Shown: piece by piece, positions 52,120 to 61,868 of the stretch | Layout: each line of letters begins with the position of its first letter | How positions within the stretch are numbered: position 1 is the first letter of the stretch | Source of the DNA: Flavobacteriia bacterium | Lineage (GTDB): Bacteria > Bacteroidota > Bacteroidia > Flavobacteriales_D > Crocinitomicaceae | Direction: 5' to 3' | DNA: 64,000 nucleotides | Assembly (NCBI GenBank): GCA_026391005.1 | Contig: JAPLEV010000051.1 | Location: 1 to 64,000 of the forward strand | Made by a program: the position numbers and the translations under genes | The notes under the pieces: model-generated | What the model saw: the letters and a program-made list of their open reading frames with translations, nothing else | Database searches by the model: none | Told to the model about the DNA's origin: nothing

Positions 52120-53994
52120 ATGATTCAATTTAGGGCACGAACTCCAAGATGGATAATAATAGTGATTGACTTGTTAATCGCTGCGGTATCTTTAATGCTT
52201 TCTTATCTTATTCGTTTTGATTTAAATACAGAATTTAGTATTATTAAAACAGAATGGGAAGTTTTATCAAAATCAATCCTTGTTTATTTCTTAATAAAGT
52301 TCTTAGTCTTCTATGCGCTAAAAATTCACAAAGGACTCGTGAGGTATACCTCAACTCAAGATCTTCGTCGAATTCTCTTAGCAAGTATTATTGCAAGTTT
52401 AATTTTCTTGATCCTTAGTCTTATCCGCAAGAAATTTCTTGACGATTATTACCTCTTTCCCATGAGTATATTGATCATGGAATTTATTTTTAGCCTTTCT
52501 TTTATTGTAGGCAGCAGATTTGTTATTAAACTATTATACTTAGAATCTATTAAATCCAAACAAACGAAAGAAAATGTATTGATTTATGGTGCTGGTACAA
52601 TGGGAATGATTACCAAAAGAACCATCGAAAACGACACTAGAAACAACCAAGTGGTGCTTGGTTTTATAGACGGCAACGAAAAGTTGGTAGGAAATAGAAT
52701 AGATGGCCAGCAAATCTATTCTCCTGAAAAAATCATTGAACTTCAAAAGCAATTAAGTATTACATCACTTATCATTTCAATACGAAATCCTGCTGCTGAT
52801 CAACTTAAAAAAGTCATTGAAAATTGCTTCGAAGCTGGGATAAAAGTTCAAAAAGTGCCCGACCCAAAGACATGGGTAAATGGAGAATTAAGTGCACTTC
52901 AAATTGTGAAGATACCTATTGAGGATTTATTAGGGAGGGCACCCATTGCACTCAATCAAGAAAAAATGCAAGTAAACCTTTCTGATAAAATTATTTTAGT
53001 CACCGGTGCTGCTGGTTCAATTGGTAGCGGTTTAGTTTTGGAATTATTGCGTTATAATCCAAAAAAAATAATCCTCTTAGACCAAGCAGAATCCCCTTTG
53101 TACGATTTAGAGAATCATCTTAGGCAAATTGAATCAAAAACACAACTTGAGTTTGTTATCGGTGATATTTGCTCACTTGAACGTATGCAAAAATTATTCG
53201 AGACATTTTTCCCTCAAATTATATTTCACGCAGCGGCCTATAAGCATGTGCCTATGATGGAAAATAACCCATCTGAAGCAATACAAACTAATATCTTGGG
53301 AACTAAGCATTTAGTCGACCTTGCTTGTCTTCATAATGTCCAAAAATTCATCTTTATTTCAACGGATAAAGCTGTAAATCCAACCAATGTGATGGGTGCA
53401 AGTAAACGTATTGCTGAAATGTATGCACAACAGAAAAACAAATTAGGAGCTACCAAATTTATCACGACTAGGTTTGGAAATGTACTTGGATCGAATGGCT
53501 CAGTTATTCCTCTCTTTCAAAAACAAATTGAAAATGGCGGCCCAGTTACCGTTACTGACGAAAGAGTGACACGCTTTTTCATGACTATTCCTGAAGCTTG
53601 TCAATTAGTTTTAGAAGCATTTGCAATGGGCGAAGGAGGAGAAATCTTTGTTTTTGATATGGGTGAATCAATTAAAATTATTGATTTAGCAAAAAAAATG
53701 GTGCAACTAAGCGGACTTGAATTAGACAAAGACATAAGCATTAAAATTATCGGCCTTCGACCAGGCGAAAAACTCTATGAAGAATTACTTGCAGATGATG
53801 AAAATACAATGCCTACTCATCATCCCAAAATATTAATTGCAAAAACACGCGACAACTCAAGTAAATTAAGTCAAGAAATAGATGCATTAACAGCCCTGTT
53901 TGTTCAGCAAGATAATAAAGAAATAGTTCGTAAAATGAAGGAGATTGTTCCCGAATTTATTAGCCAAAATTCCACCTTCGAAAAATTAGATTAA
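52120..53994 (+). CDS. Membrane NDP-sugar 4,6-dehydratase/epimerase (CapD/PglF/WbpM-like)
   Basis: N-terminal TM helices, CoA-binding-like 'VLIYGAGTMG', 'ILVTGAAGSIGSGLVLELL', 'AAAYKHVPMMENNPSEAIQTNILGT'. Confidence 0.95.
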   Translation: MIQFRARTPRWIIIVIDLLIAAVSLMLSYLIRFDLNTEFSIIKTEWEVLSKSILVYFLIKFLVFYALKIHKGLVRYTSTQDLRRILLASIIASLIFLILSLIRKKFLDDYYLFPMSILIMEFIFSLSFIVGSRFVIKLLYLESIKSKQTKENVLIYGAGTMGMITKRTIENDTRNNQVVLGFIDGNEKLVGNRIDGQQIYSPEKIIELQKQLSITSLIISIRNPAADQLKKVIENCFEAGIKVQKVPDPKTWVNGELSALQIVKIPIEDLLGRAPIALNQEKMQVNLSDKIILVTGAAGSIGSGLVLELLRYNPKKIILLDQAESPLYDLENHLRQIESKTQLEFVIGDICSLERMQKLFETFFPQIIFHAAAYKHVPMMENNPSEAIQTNILGTKHLVDLACLHNVQKFIFISTDKAVNPTNVMGASKRIAEMYAQQKNKLGATKFITTRFGNVLGSNGSVIPLFQKQIENGGPVTVTDERVTRFFMTIPEACQLVLEAFAMGEGGEIFVFDMGESIKIIDLAKKMVQLSGLELDKDISIKIIGLRPGEKLYEELLADDENTMPTHHPKILIAKTRDNSSKLSQEIDALTALFVQQDNKEIVRKMKEIVPEFISQNSTFEKLD

Positions 53995-54401
53995 TGCATA
54001 TACCTCCCCTAAAAATACAAGTCCGATTTTCCGACCTCGATATTCTTGGTCATGTCAACAATGTTATCTATTTAAGCTATTTTGAAATGGCAAGAATACA
54101 CTATTTCACCGCTTTAGTTGGCCCTGAATGGGATTGGTTAAAACAAGGCGTATTACTAGTTAAAAATGAGGTGGAATATCATATTCCTATTTTATTACAC
54201 GATAAGCCAATAATTTCTCTTTTTGTTGAAAAAATTGGTAACAAAAGTTTTTCTTTAGGTTATAAAATTATGATAAACGAGAAACTACATACTACAGGAG
54301 GTTCAACCTTAGTATGTTTTGATAGTACGATTCAACAATCCATTGCCATTCCACCAATCATGCGTGAGGGACTCTCAAAACTTATAAAAGATGAAAATTA
54401 A
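53994..54401 (+). CDS. Acyl-CoA thioesterase, hot-dog (4HBT) fold
   Basis: 'QVRFSDLDILGHVNNVIYLSYFEMARI'. Confidence 0.9.
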   Translation: MHIPPLKIQVRFSDLDILGHVNNVIYLSYFEMARIHYFTALVGPEWDWLKQGVLLVKNEVEYHIPILLHDKPIISLFVEKIGNKSFSLGYKIMINEKLHTTGGSTLVCFDSTIQQSIAIPPIMREGLSKLIKDEN

Positions 54402-55419
54402 AATCATTGTTTGTTTAAGTTACCTGCTTGTTACGAGTAGTTTAGTTGGACAAAAACAAGGAACTTGTTATGCAAAAAAAAGAATGTGCGACCGTAGGGT
54501 ATACATTGATGCCTACGATAAAATAGCTTTCGATGAAGAATCTGAAACTTATTTATTGAAATCAGATTACAGAACACGCTTTGAAGGAACTTGTGAGACT
54601 TGCTACCGAAATAACGTACTAATGGAAAGGATTACCATAAAAAACGGAAAAAGAGATGGTTCCGATACGTCTTTCTTTAAATCCGGATGCATACAATCGA
54701 TACAAAGCCATACCTTGGGTATTAAAAATGGTAAATTCCTTGTTTTCTACGATAGTACGGGAAGAATAGCAAGCGAAAGTAATTATTTAGCGGGCAAAAA
54801 AAATGGGGAATTTGTGAATTTTGAGGTCAATGGTGATAGTATTGAAAGCGAAAATTTTATCAATGATATTAAAAGTGGTGAACAAAAAGAATACTATGTC
54901 GGTGGAAAAATAAGAAAAGTAGTTCATTATCAAAATGGATTACAACATGGTTCGCAAAAAACCTTTGATAAAAATGGCAAAATTGAAGTCGATCTCAATT
55001 TTAAAGAAGGAAAAAACCATGGTGTTTGGAAGTATTACCACTATAATGGAAAAGAAGCAACTATTCAAAATTGGAATAATGGATTAAAAGATGGACTCTT
55101 TTTATTCACTGATGATAAAGGAGCCTTAATGAAAAAGGAAAGTTATAAGAAAAATGTAGCAGACGGTGAGTTCATTGAAAATTACCCAAACGGTAAATTA
55201 AAGCATCAGATTATCTACAAAGCAGGTGAAATAATCCGTGAGCAAAAAATTGATGACTACGGTAAAATCACCTACACTTTTGATAAGGCATTGAATAAAG
55301 CTAAAGAAAAAGAAGATAAGAAAAAAGCCAAAGATGGATCTGAGGACGACGAAATTCAAGATGTAATTGACGAGAAAGGGAAAAAAGGAAAAAAAGACAA
55401 GAAGAAAAAGAAGGATTAA
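54391..55419 (+). CDS. Secreted MORN-like/YwqK-type repeat protein with Lys-rich C-terminal tail
   Basis: Signal peptide; repeated 'NG...DG.f..yy.nGk...' units; tail GKKGKKDKKKKKD. Confidence 0.85.
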   Translation: MKIKIIVCLSYLLVTSSLVGQKQGTCYAKKRMCDRRVYIDAYDKIAFDEESETYLLKSDYRTRFEGTCETCYRNNVLMERITIKNGKRDGSDTSFFKSGCIQSIQSHTLGIKNGKFLVFYDSTGRIASESNYLAGKKNGEFVNFEVNGDSIESENFINDIKSGEQKEYYVGGKIRKVVHYQNGLQHGSQKTFDKNGKIEVDLNFKEGKNHGVWKYYHYNGKEATIQNWNNGLKDGLFLFTDDKGALMKKESYKKNVADGEFIENYPNGKLKHQIIYKAGEIIREQKIDDYGKITYTFDKALNKAKEKEDKKKAKDGSEDDEIQDVIDEKGKKGKKDKKKKKD

Positions 55420-56186
55420 ATCAATCCAGATAATATACTTAAACCGAGAGCAATAAGGGCAAAACATACCATCTTTTGTATTGCTTTCATGGTCGTTTTT
55501 TCAACTAATTTCTTTCCTAAAACGGAGCCAGTTATTGCGGATAAAACACCTACTATTAGCAAAGTATATGGTATTTCTAATTCTGAAAAATGTACCTTAT
55601 AAAAAATAAGTCGAGTCAAATCCACTAGCAGAGAAACGCAAACACCGGTAGCAATAAAAACCTCTTTTTTTAAATTTCTATGTGCTAAAAAAGCGCTTCG
55701 TAGGGCACCCTGATGACCAGATAATCCACCAAAGAAACCCGAGATAAAACCACCTATCAATAAAGGGATAGAAGCAATTTTAATTTTTGGATAAAATTCA
55801 ATAATAGCGAAAAAAAGCATCAGTATTCCAATGGTAAACTCAATAAAATTTACCTCCCTCGAACTTCCCCAAATCGTGGTTTTGTAAAATAAGCCAAGGT
55901 CGCTAATTAGGGTCAATAAGAATGACCCAATGCCCGCGCCAATCAATGCCCCTACTCCGAAATAACATAAAATTGTAAGGTTAATTCCCCGAAATACCAA
56001 GCCCAATTTTAGTATATTATTAGCCAAATGAACAATAGCTGTCATCGCAATTGCCAATTCCAAATTTACGAATAAGGCAAAAGCTGGTAGTAATAAGGTC
56101 CCTAACCCAAAGCCAGAGAAAAACGTTAGAATAGCTGCGCTAAACGCAACTAAACCAATAATAAGGTAAGGGATAAAATCAGCCAA
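55416..56186 (-). CDS. TSUP (TauE/SafE) family permease
   Basis: 'SGFGLGTLLLPAFALF', 'GGFISGFFGGLSGHQGALRSAFL'. Confidence 0.92.
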   Translation of the reverse strand: MADFIPYLIIGLVAFSAAILTFFSGFGLGTLLLPAFALFVNLELAIAMTAIVHLANNILKLGLVFRGINLTILCYFGVGALIGAGIGSFLLTLISDLGLFYKTTIWGSSREVNFIEFTIGILMLFFAIIEFYPKIKIASIPLLIGGFISGFFGGLSGHQGALRSAFLAHRNLKKEVFIATGVCVSLLVDLTRLIFYKVHFSELEIPYTLLIVGVLSAITGSVLGKKLVEKTTMKAIQKMVCFALIALGLSILSGLI

Positions 56187-56218
56187 TTATTTTTAACTTT
56201 GAAGCAAATTTACACATC

Positions 56219-57244
56219 ATGATTGATTTACGAAGCGATACGCTTACCAAACCTTGCGCGGAAATGATAAAAGCAATGGCAGCAGCCGCGGTGGGGGATG
56301 ATGTTTTTGGCGAAGACCCTACCGTAAATGAATTAGAATCTTTTGCTGCAAATTACTTCGGTAAAGAAGCTGCCTTATTTTGCTCGTCGGGAACACAAAC
56401 AAACCAAATAGCCATAAATGTTCACGTTCAACCGGGGGGTGAGGTGATTTGCCATGAAGAAAGTCATGTTTATAAATATGAAGGCGGTGGAATTGCTCGT
56501 AATTCCGGTGCATCGGTTCGACTTTTGCGCGGAGATCGTGGGAGAATTACAGCTGCTGAAATAGAAAAATACATGAACCCTGTTCATGATGTTCATTTTC
56601 CGCTCACTCAATTAGTATCAATTGAAGATACCGCAAACAGAGGAGGCGGAGCAGTCTATGACTTTAATGAAATACTAAGAATTAAAGATGTTTGCTTGTC
56701 TAATAAACTTCCATTGCATTTAGATGGTGCAAGGCTGATGAATGCACTTGCAGTAAATGGTATCGATGCAAAAGTATATTGTGCGCCCTTTGATTCTATC
56801 TCTATTTGTTTATCCAAAGGACTTGGTGCGCCAGTAGGATCAATATTATTGGGTTCAGCTGATTTTATCTTGAAAGCACGCAGGGTTCGAAAAGTTTTTG
56901 GCGGTGGCATGCGACAAGCAGGATTTATCGCAGCTGGAGGATTGTTTGCCTTGAAGTATAATGTTGATCGATTGATTCATGACCACAGTCACGCAAAACT
57001 TTTGGAAATTGGCTTGAAAAAATGTGACTGGGTGGCCGATATTATGCCGGTAGAAACTAATATCGTCGTGATATTACTTAAAGAACCAAATAAAAGAGAC
57101 GACTTAATTCACGCGCTAGCGCAACATGGTATCAAAGTAATTGCTTTTGGTCCAGGAATGATCCGCATGGTTACCCACTTGCACATAACGAAAGAAGACA
57201 TTGATTTTGTGTGCAACGCGATTACCCAAATCGATCTGTCTTAA
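56219..57244 (+). CDS. ltaE: Low-specificity threonine aldolase / beta-eliminating lyase family
   Basis: 'IDLRSDTLTKPC', 'GDDVFGEDPTVNELE', 'LPLHLDGARLMNA', 'SICLSKGLGAPVGS', 'RKVFGGGMRQAG'. Confidence 0.93.
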   Translation: MIDLRSDTLTKPCAEMIKAMAAAAVGDDVFGEDPTVNELESFAANYFGKEAALFCSSGTQTNQIAINVHVQPGGEVICHEESHVYKYEGGGIARNSGASVRLLRGDRGRITAAEIEKYMNPVHDVHFPLTQLVSIEDTANRGGGAVYDFNEILRIKDVCLSNKLPLHLDGARLMNALAVNGIDAKVYCAPFDSISICLSKGLGAPVGSILLGSADFILKARRVRKVFGGGMRQAGFIAAGGLFALKYNVDRLIHDHSHAKLLEIGLKKCDWVADIMPVETNIVVILLKEPNKRDDLIHALAQHGIKVIAFGPGMIRMVTHLHITKEDIDFVCNAITQIDLS

Positions 57245-57363
57245 ATAGAGCTACCGGTCAAATACTAAAATGTACTAACTATTTTTAGCCAAAACATAGT
57301 GCTCGCATAAAAGTCGCTCAACACTAAGGTCGGTGCTATCCATTGTTACCTTTTTACCTATTT

Positions 57364-58545
57364 CTACAATAAAAGAAAATATGCGGCGGCAGCAGCACAA
57401 GAAGCCGCACCGCCCTCAGAATTGGCAATTTGGTGTTGAGAACTTGTGTACTTTCCGCTATAAATTTTCCCATTTTCAAAAGTTGCAACCTGGTGTTGAG
57501 AACTGGTATACTTTCCGCTATAAATTTTATTTCCCTCTATGTTTCCGATTTGGTGTTGAGAACTTGTATACTTTCCCCTATATATTTTATTTCCCTCAAT
57601 GATTCCGATTTGGTGTTGAGAACTTGTATACTTTCCTCGATAAATTTTCCCATTTTCAAAAGTTGCAACCTGGTGTTGAGAACTTGAATACTTCCCAGAA
57701 AATATTCGAGATCCTCGTCCTGAAGATGTAAAAGATCCCGTAGAATAAGATGGGGATGAGGCAGCTATTTCTTTTTGCTCTTTATCTATTTTAAGTGCAT
57801 TTTCTATAAGTTCATCTGCCAACAAAGCTATTATTTTTTCAATTTCTTCAGGGGTTTCTGTTGTTATTTCTAAAAATTGTGGGTTTTTTCTAAGTGTTTT
57901 TAAAAGATAATCTTCCTTGAATTTTACTGAAATTTCCTCATTGCTATAAATCTCTCTAAAAAGCTCTTTGTAGATACTTATAAAAAACTCTTTTCCATCT
58001 GAAGGAGTTTGGATTTCATCGCTATCCTCTAACTGTTTGTATTCCATAAGGTCTTCATCAATTTCATCATCTTCCTCAGAAAGTTCTCCCTCTTGTTCTT
58101 CAACAACTTGATTTTTAGAAACTTGCTGTTCATAAAGACCCGGAAATAATTTAGTTGCGATAGCTGTATTAATAATCAAAACTCCTGTGCCATAAGCATA
58201 CCAGCCCCACAACAAAGCCACTCTGTCGGAGAAATAAAACCCTAAACCACCAATGAACATCGTTATTATGAAGCTTCCAAATAAAAGAGGGATCAATTTC
58301 TTAGTATTTATAAAGGCAGAGATACAAAAAGCAGGACCCGAAATTAAAACCAAGTTGAGGTGAAAAGAATAACGTTGCATAAACGCAAAATCGTTCAACA
58401 AACTGAAAGTCTTATCATTTAGAAGTGAATATTGAATGGGTTCAAACTTCCACATAGGGAGAAGTAGGCTTATGGCCCAAGCAAGCATAATGAGCAGGCT
58501 ATAAAGCATTTTATTTTTAAACGGAATATGAATATTCTCTGTCAT
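57364..58545 (-). CDS. Membrane protein with C-terminal 5 x 20-aa repeat domain and hydrophobic C-terminus (beta-flower-like)
   Basis: TM segments in residues ~10-130, acidic linker, then (G/N)xIYxGKYTSSQHQ(I/V)xxxE(G/N) x5 and GAASCAAAAAYFLLL. Confidence 0.85.
   Translation of the reverse strand: MTENIHIPFKNKMLYSLLIMLAWAISLLLPMWKFEPIQYSLLNDKTFSLLNDFAFMQRYSFHLNLVLISGPAFCISAFINTKKLIPLLFGSFIITMFIGGLGFYFSDRVALLWGWYAYGTGVLIINTAIATKLFPGLYEQQVSKNQVVEEQEGELSEEDDEIDEDLMEYKQLEDSDEIQTPSDGKEFFISIYKELFREIYSNEEISVKFKEDYLLKTLRKNPQFLEITTETPEEIEKIIALLADELIENALKIDKEQKEIAASSPSYSTGSFTSSGRGSRIFSGKYSSSQHQVATFENGKIYRGKYTSSQHQIGIIEGNKIYRGKYTSSQHQIGNIEGNKIYSGKYTSSQHQVATFENGKIYSGKYTSSQHQIANSEGGAASCAAAAAYFLLL
57412..57711 (-). 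repeat. Five 60-bp in-frame coding tandem repeats
   Basis: 'ggtgttgagaact' recurs exactly every 60 bp in the lines starting at 57421, 57481, 57541, 57601 and 57661. Confidence 0.95.
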
Positions 58546-58917
58546 ATGTTTTATTATTTTTCTTATTGATAAAAGCTGTATAATTATTATTTTTCTTTTG
58601 CTTCAGGGATACTAGGCGTGAAAATAAATTCCGACTCAAATTTAAAACCTATTTTTACATTTACTTACAAAGCAACAGATAATTCTTTACCTTTTGAATA
58701 TTCATTAAAAAACAGCAACAAATAAAATTCATATGAATCTTTCGCAAATGTTGGTAAGAATTTGTTACGTAATTATAGGTAAAGAAACTTCTCGTTTGCA
58801 GTCAATATTTATTAAATAATTAAACTTTTGCAAGAAAAAATCGCTTGAATTAGCAGCTTAGAAAGAAAATATCAAAATATTTATTTAACTTTATTTATAA
58901 ATCATAACCATTCAACA

Positions 58918-60879
58918 ATGTATTTAATTAAAATTATCAAATATAAATTCGGAAAAATAATTAGCAAAAAACCAAAGTTATTTTTGTTAATAATCTCACT
59001 CTCTTTACTATTATTCATCTTTTTTCTATCCCTTCTTAAATTATTATTTATAACGCAGAATAATGTTTCAACAATAGTTTTAGTCAAAGAAAATAAACCA
59101 AAATTATTTTTTGATTTTTTTTTAGAAACAATTAATATTGCTCTATCTCCTAGTTTGAGTGTTGAGAAGAATGCGCCATTGGGCACATTTATCAATATTA
59201 TAGCTGCCATTTGTGGCTTGATCTTTTTAGGTGCTTTAATTGGAATGATTTCTAATATTATAGAAAACAAAATATCTGATTTAAAAAGAGGGAAATCTGT
59301 TGTTATTGAAAAAAATCACTCCATCTTTCTTGGCTGGTCTAATAAACTTAAAACTGCTATAAAGGAATTATCAGAGGCGAATAGAAGTATGACTCATTCA
59401 AGTATAGTTATTCTAGCATTAAAGGATAAAGTATTTATGGAGGAAAACCTTCTACCAGAATTGCCTAAATGGTCAACTACTGATGTTATTTGTCGTTCAG
59501 GTGATTCAAGTGATTATTTAGATTTAAAATTGGTAAATGCAAGTAGTGCTAAAAGCATCGTTTTATTGTCTACTGATGATGCAAATAGTGATTCGATATT
59601 ATTAAAAAGAGCCCTTGCATTGCAAAGGTTTGAAAATATCACTTGCCCTATTATTATCGAAGTTCATTCTACAGATAATTCAGAAGCAATTAAATTAATG
59701 GATAAGTTTACTGTAATTCAGCCCAAAAACTTTATAATGCGCGTAATTGCGCAAACAATTAAAGACCCGGGATTAAGTAAGCTTTATTATGAATTACTTT
59801 CATTTAAAGGCAAGGAAATTTATTTTTGGCCACCAATACCTGAAAAAGATGACCATTCAAGGAATCCAATTTTTGAAGAAAATTTTGTTGGAAAAACCTT
59901 CAGAGAGGTTATTTTTAATTTTTCAACATCTTCTTTAATTGGAATTGTAAACAACGATAAAAGCAATAATAAAAAAGAAATAAATATTCTTCCTGATTTT
60001 TCAACGATTATTAAGAAAAATGACCAACTTATTTTAATAAGTGAAGATGATTCGACTATTGGTAAACTAAAGAATTTATTTAAGCCCATTGACTATAATC
60101 CACATATTCAAACTAATATTCTAAGTAAAAAGCAAGAAACGAAATACATAACATTAATTGGGTGGAATAGTTGGTCTCATGTTTTAATGGAAGAACTTAA
60201 TTTACAATTGGAAATTGGATCACAGATAGATATTATATTCAGTAATAAAATACAAAATCAACCAGATGAATCATTTTTTAGTAGTTACCAAAATATCAAG
60301 ATAAATTTAATACCTATCAAAGTCATAAACAAAGAGTCTTTAAGCCATGTGAATTTGGATAAAAGCAATTCTATTGTCATTTTGAGTTATCGCGATGATT
60401 TTGATATTCAAGAGGCAGATGCCATATCGCTCATGGCTTTTACGCACGTTAAATACCAAAGAGATCTAAATAAATTAAATTGTAATATTTGTTGTGAGTT
60501 ATTAGACCCAAAAAATCAAAAATTAATTGAAGGTAATCGAGACGATGAATTCATAACGGGAGAAGAGTTAATCGCTATGTATTTAGTGCAACTATCTGAA
60601 AATAAATATTTAAAAGAAGTTTATACTGATTTATTGGATGAAACTGGTGCAGAATTCTATTTAAGGTCAGCAGGTAATTACATAAATGATTTTGAATCAG
60701 AAGTTTATTTTGGTGAACTTGTGAATGAAGGCCTAAAACGTAATGAAATTGTGATCGGTATTCAAGATAGAAAATCTATTGACAATCTCTCAAGTTATAA
60801 ATCAATATTGTCTCCTAACAAATTAACCAAATTTAAACTAGGACCAGAGGATAAATTAGTAGTTATAGCATATAACTAA
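58918..60879 (+). CDS. CASTOR/POLLUX-type ion channel with RCK-like NAD-binding domains
   Basis: N-terminal TM helices, 'GTFINIIAAICGLIFLGALIGMISNIIENKISDLKRGKSVVIEKNHSIFLGWSNKL' and 'KSIVLLSTDDANSDS...IIEVHSTDNSEAIKLM' resemble CASTOR/POLLUX/DMI1 channel proteins. Confidence 0.85.
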   Translation: MYLIKIIKYKFGKIISKKPKLFLLIISLSLLLFIFFLSLLKLLFITQNNVSTIVLVKENKPKLFFDFFLETINIALSPSLSVEKNAPLGTFINIIAAICGLIFLGALIGMISNIIENKISDLKRGKSVVIEKNHSIFLGWSNKLKTAIKELSEANRSMTHSSIVILALKDKVFMEENLLPELPKWSTTDVICRSGDSSDYLDLKLVNASSAKSIVLLSTDDANSDSILLKRALALQRFENITCPIIIEVHSTDNSEAIKLMDKFTVIQPKNFIMRVIAQTIKDPGLSKLYYELLSFKGKEIYFWPPIPEKDDHSRNPIFEENFVGKTFREVIFNFSTSSLIGIVNNDKSNNKKEINILPDFSTIIKKNDQLILISEDDSTIGKLKNLFKPIDYNPHIQTNILSKKQETKYITLIGWNSWSHVLMEELNLQLEIGSQIDIIFSNKIQNQPDESFFSSYQNIKINLIPIKVINKESLSHVNLDKSNSIVILSYRDDFDIQEADAISLMAFTHVKYQRDLNKLNCNICCELLDPKNQKLIEGNRDDEFITGEELIAMYLVQLSENKYLKEVYTDLLDETGAEFYLRSAGNYINDFESEVYFGELVNEGLKRNEIVIGIQDRKSIDNLSSYKSILSPNKLTKFKLGPEDKLVVIAYN

Positions 60880-60887
60880 AACTCCTG

Positions 60888-61682
60888 TTATTTTAAGGAT
60901 TTAAGATGATCATTAAATAAATCTAGATTAATCTCAGAACCTGTTTCTCCATTGGCTTTATAATCAAATGGATCATCGATGTCTTTAATTAAAGCTACCA
61001 TATAAAAAATAAGAAACGCTACCATCAAAGTAAAAAATAATTCCGAAAATATTTTTCCTGCAGCAGAATCAATATTTATAAATATAAGTCCTAATGCAAT
61101 TATAAAACCCATTGATTCAACAATAGCATATGCTGAACCGATGAAATCTGTCGCCCTTATCGTCTCAACCCGTAAAATTATTTTTCGCAAATTATTTTGT
61201 TCACTTTTCAATTTAATAATATAATTCGCTGGTATACCCTCCTGATCAAGTCGAATAAAAAATATATTCATACCAGAAATTAATTCAAGGATTTCTTCAT
61301 TGGAAATTTCTTTATATAACCAAGCCTTAATTTTGAAAGCAACAGTTGTCTGATATTCAAGCAAATCAGCTGCAGCTGCAGCCGCAGCTGAACCCTCCTT
61401 AATTTTTGAAAGCGTGTATGCATCATCTCTCAAGTTTTTTAAAGATGCTGTTAATTCAGAAGGCATACGCTCACTCTCTTTGTAATCTGTTAAAACACCA
61501 GAAATTAAAAAACCAATTAGAAATATAGTTGCCGCAACTAAACTAGTAAACAAAGAATTTAATTCCATAAGCTCCCAATTATTGTAATGGACTATTAATT
61601 TTAATACCAACACAATAATTAGAAATGGCAATATCTTTATGAATAAATTCCATTTAATTAACAGCTTTTTTAAATAATTCAT
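60888..61682 (-). CDS. Polytopic membrane protein, bestrophin-like/DUF4239-like topology (tentative)
   Basis: Four hydrophobic segments; likely start MNYLKKLLIKWN at 61682 rather than the listed 61730. Confidence 0.65.
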   Translation of the reverse strand: MNYLKKLLIKWNLFIKILPFLIIVLVLKLIVHYNNWELMELNSLFTSLVAATIFLIGFLISGVLTDYKESERMPSELTASLKNLRDDAYTLSKIKEGSAAAAAAADLLEYQTTVAFKIKAWLYKEISNEEILELISGMNIFFIRLDQEGIPANYIIKLKSEQNNLRKIILRVETIRATDFIGSAYAIVESMGFIIALGLIFINIDSAAGKIFSELFFTLMVAFLIFYMVALIKDIDDPFDYKANGETGSEINLDLFNDHLKSLK

Positions 61683-61868
61683 TTTAATATTTTTAAATTG
61701 TTCAGTTCTTAGAATTTCAAAACTAATCAATAATTTTTTAATATTAATTTAATACTTTGTTAATTTAATAATGTGTGTGTTTTCAAATAACATGAATTAG
61801 AGTTAAGCCAAATAATTAATTTTATTAAATTTAATTATATATTTATATAAAATTTAAAATAATTATTT

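Noticed and set aside
57430-57687. Forward ORFs over the 60-bp repeats (57333-57602, 57430-57687) and a CRISPR-like look
   Set aside because: Repeats are contiguous 60-bp in-frame coding units on the minus strand with no unique spacers; the forward ORFs are antisense artefacts.
61372-61393. CAGCTG/CTGCAG microsatellite-like run
   Set aside because: Encodes an in-frame poly-Ala stretch (AAAAAAA) in a membrane protein; no sign of phase-variable frameshifting.
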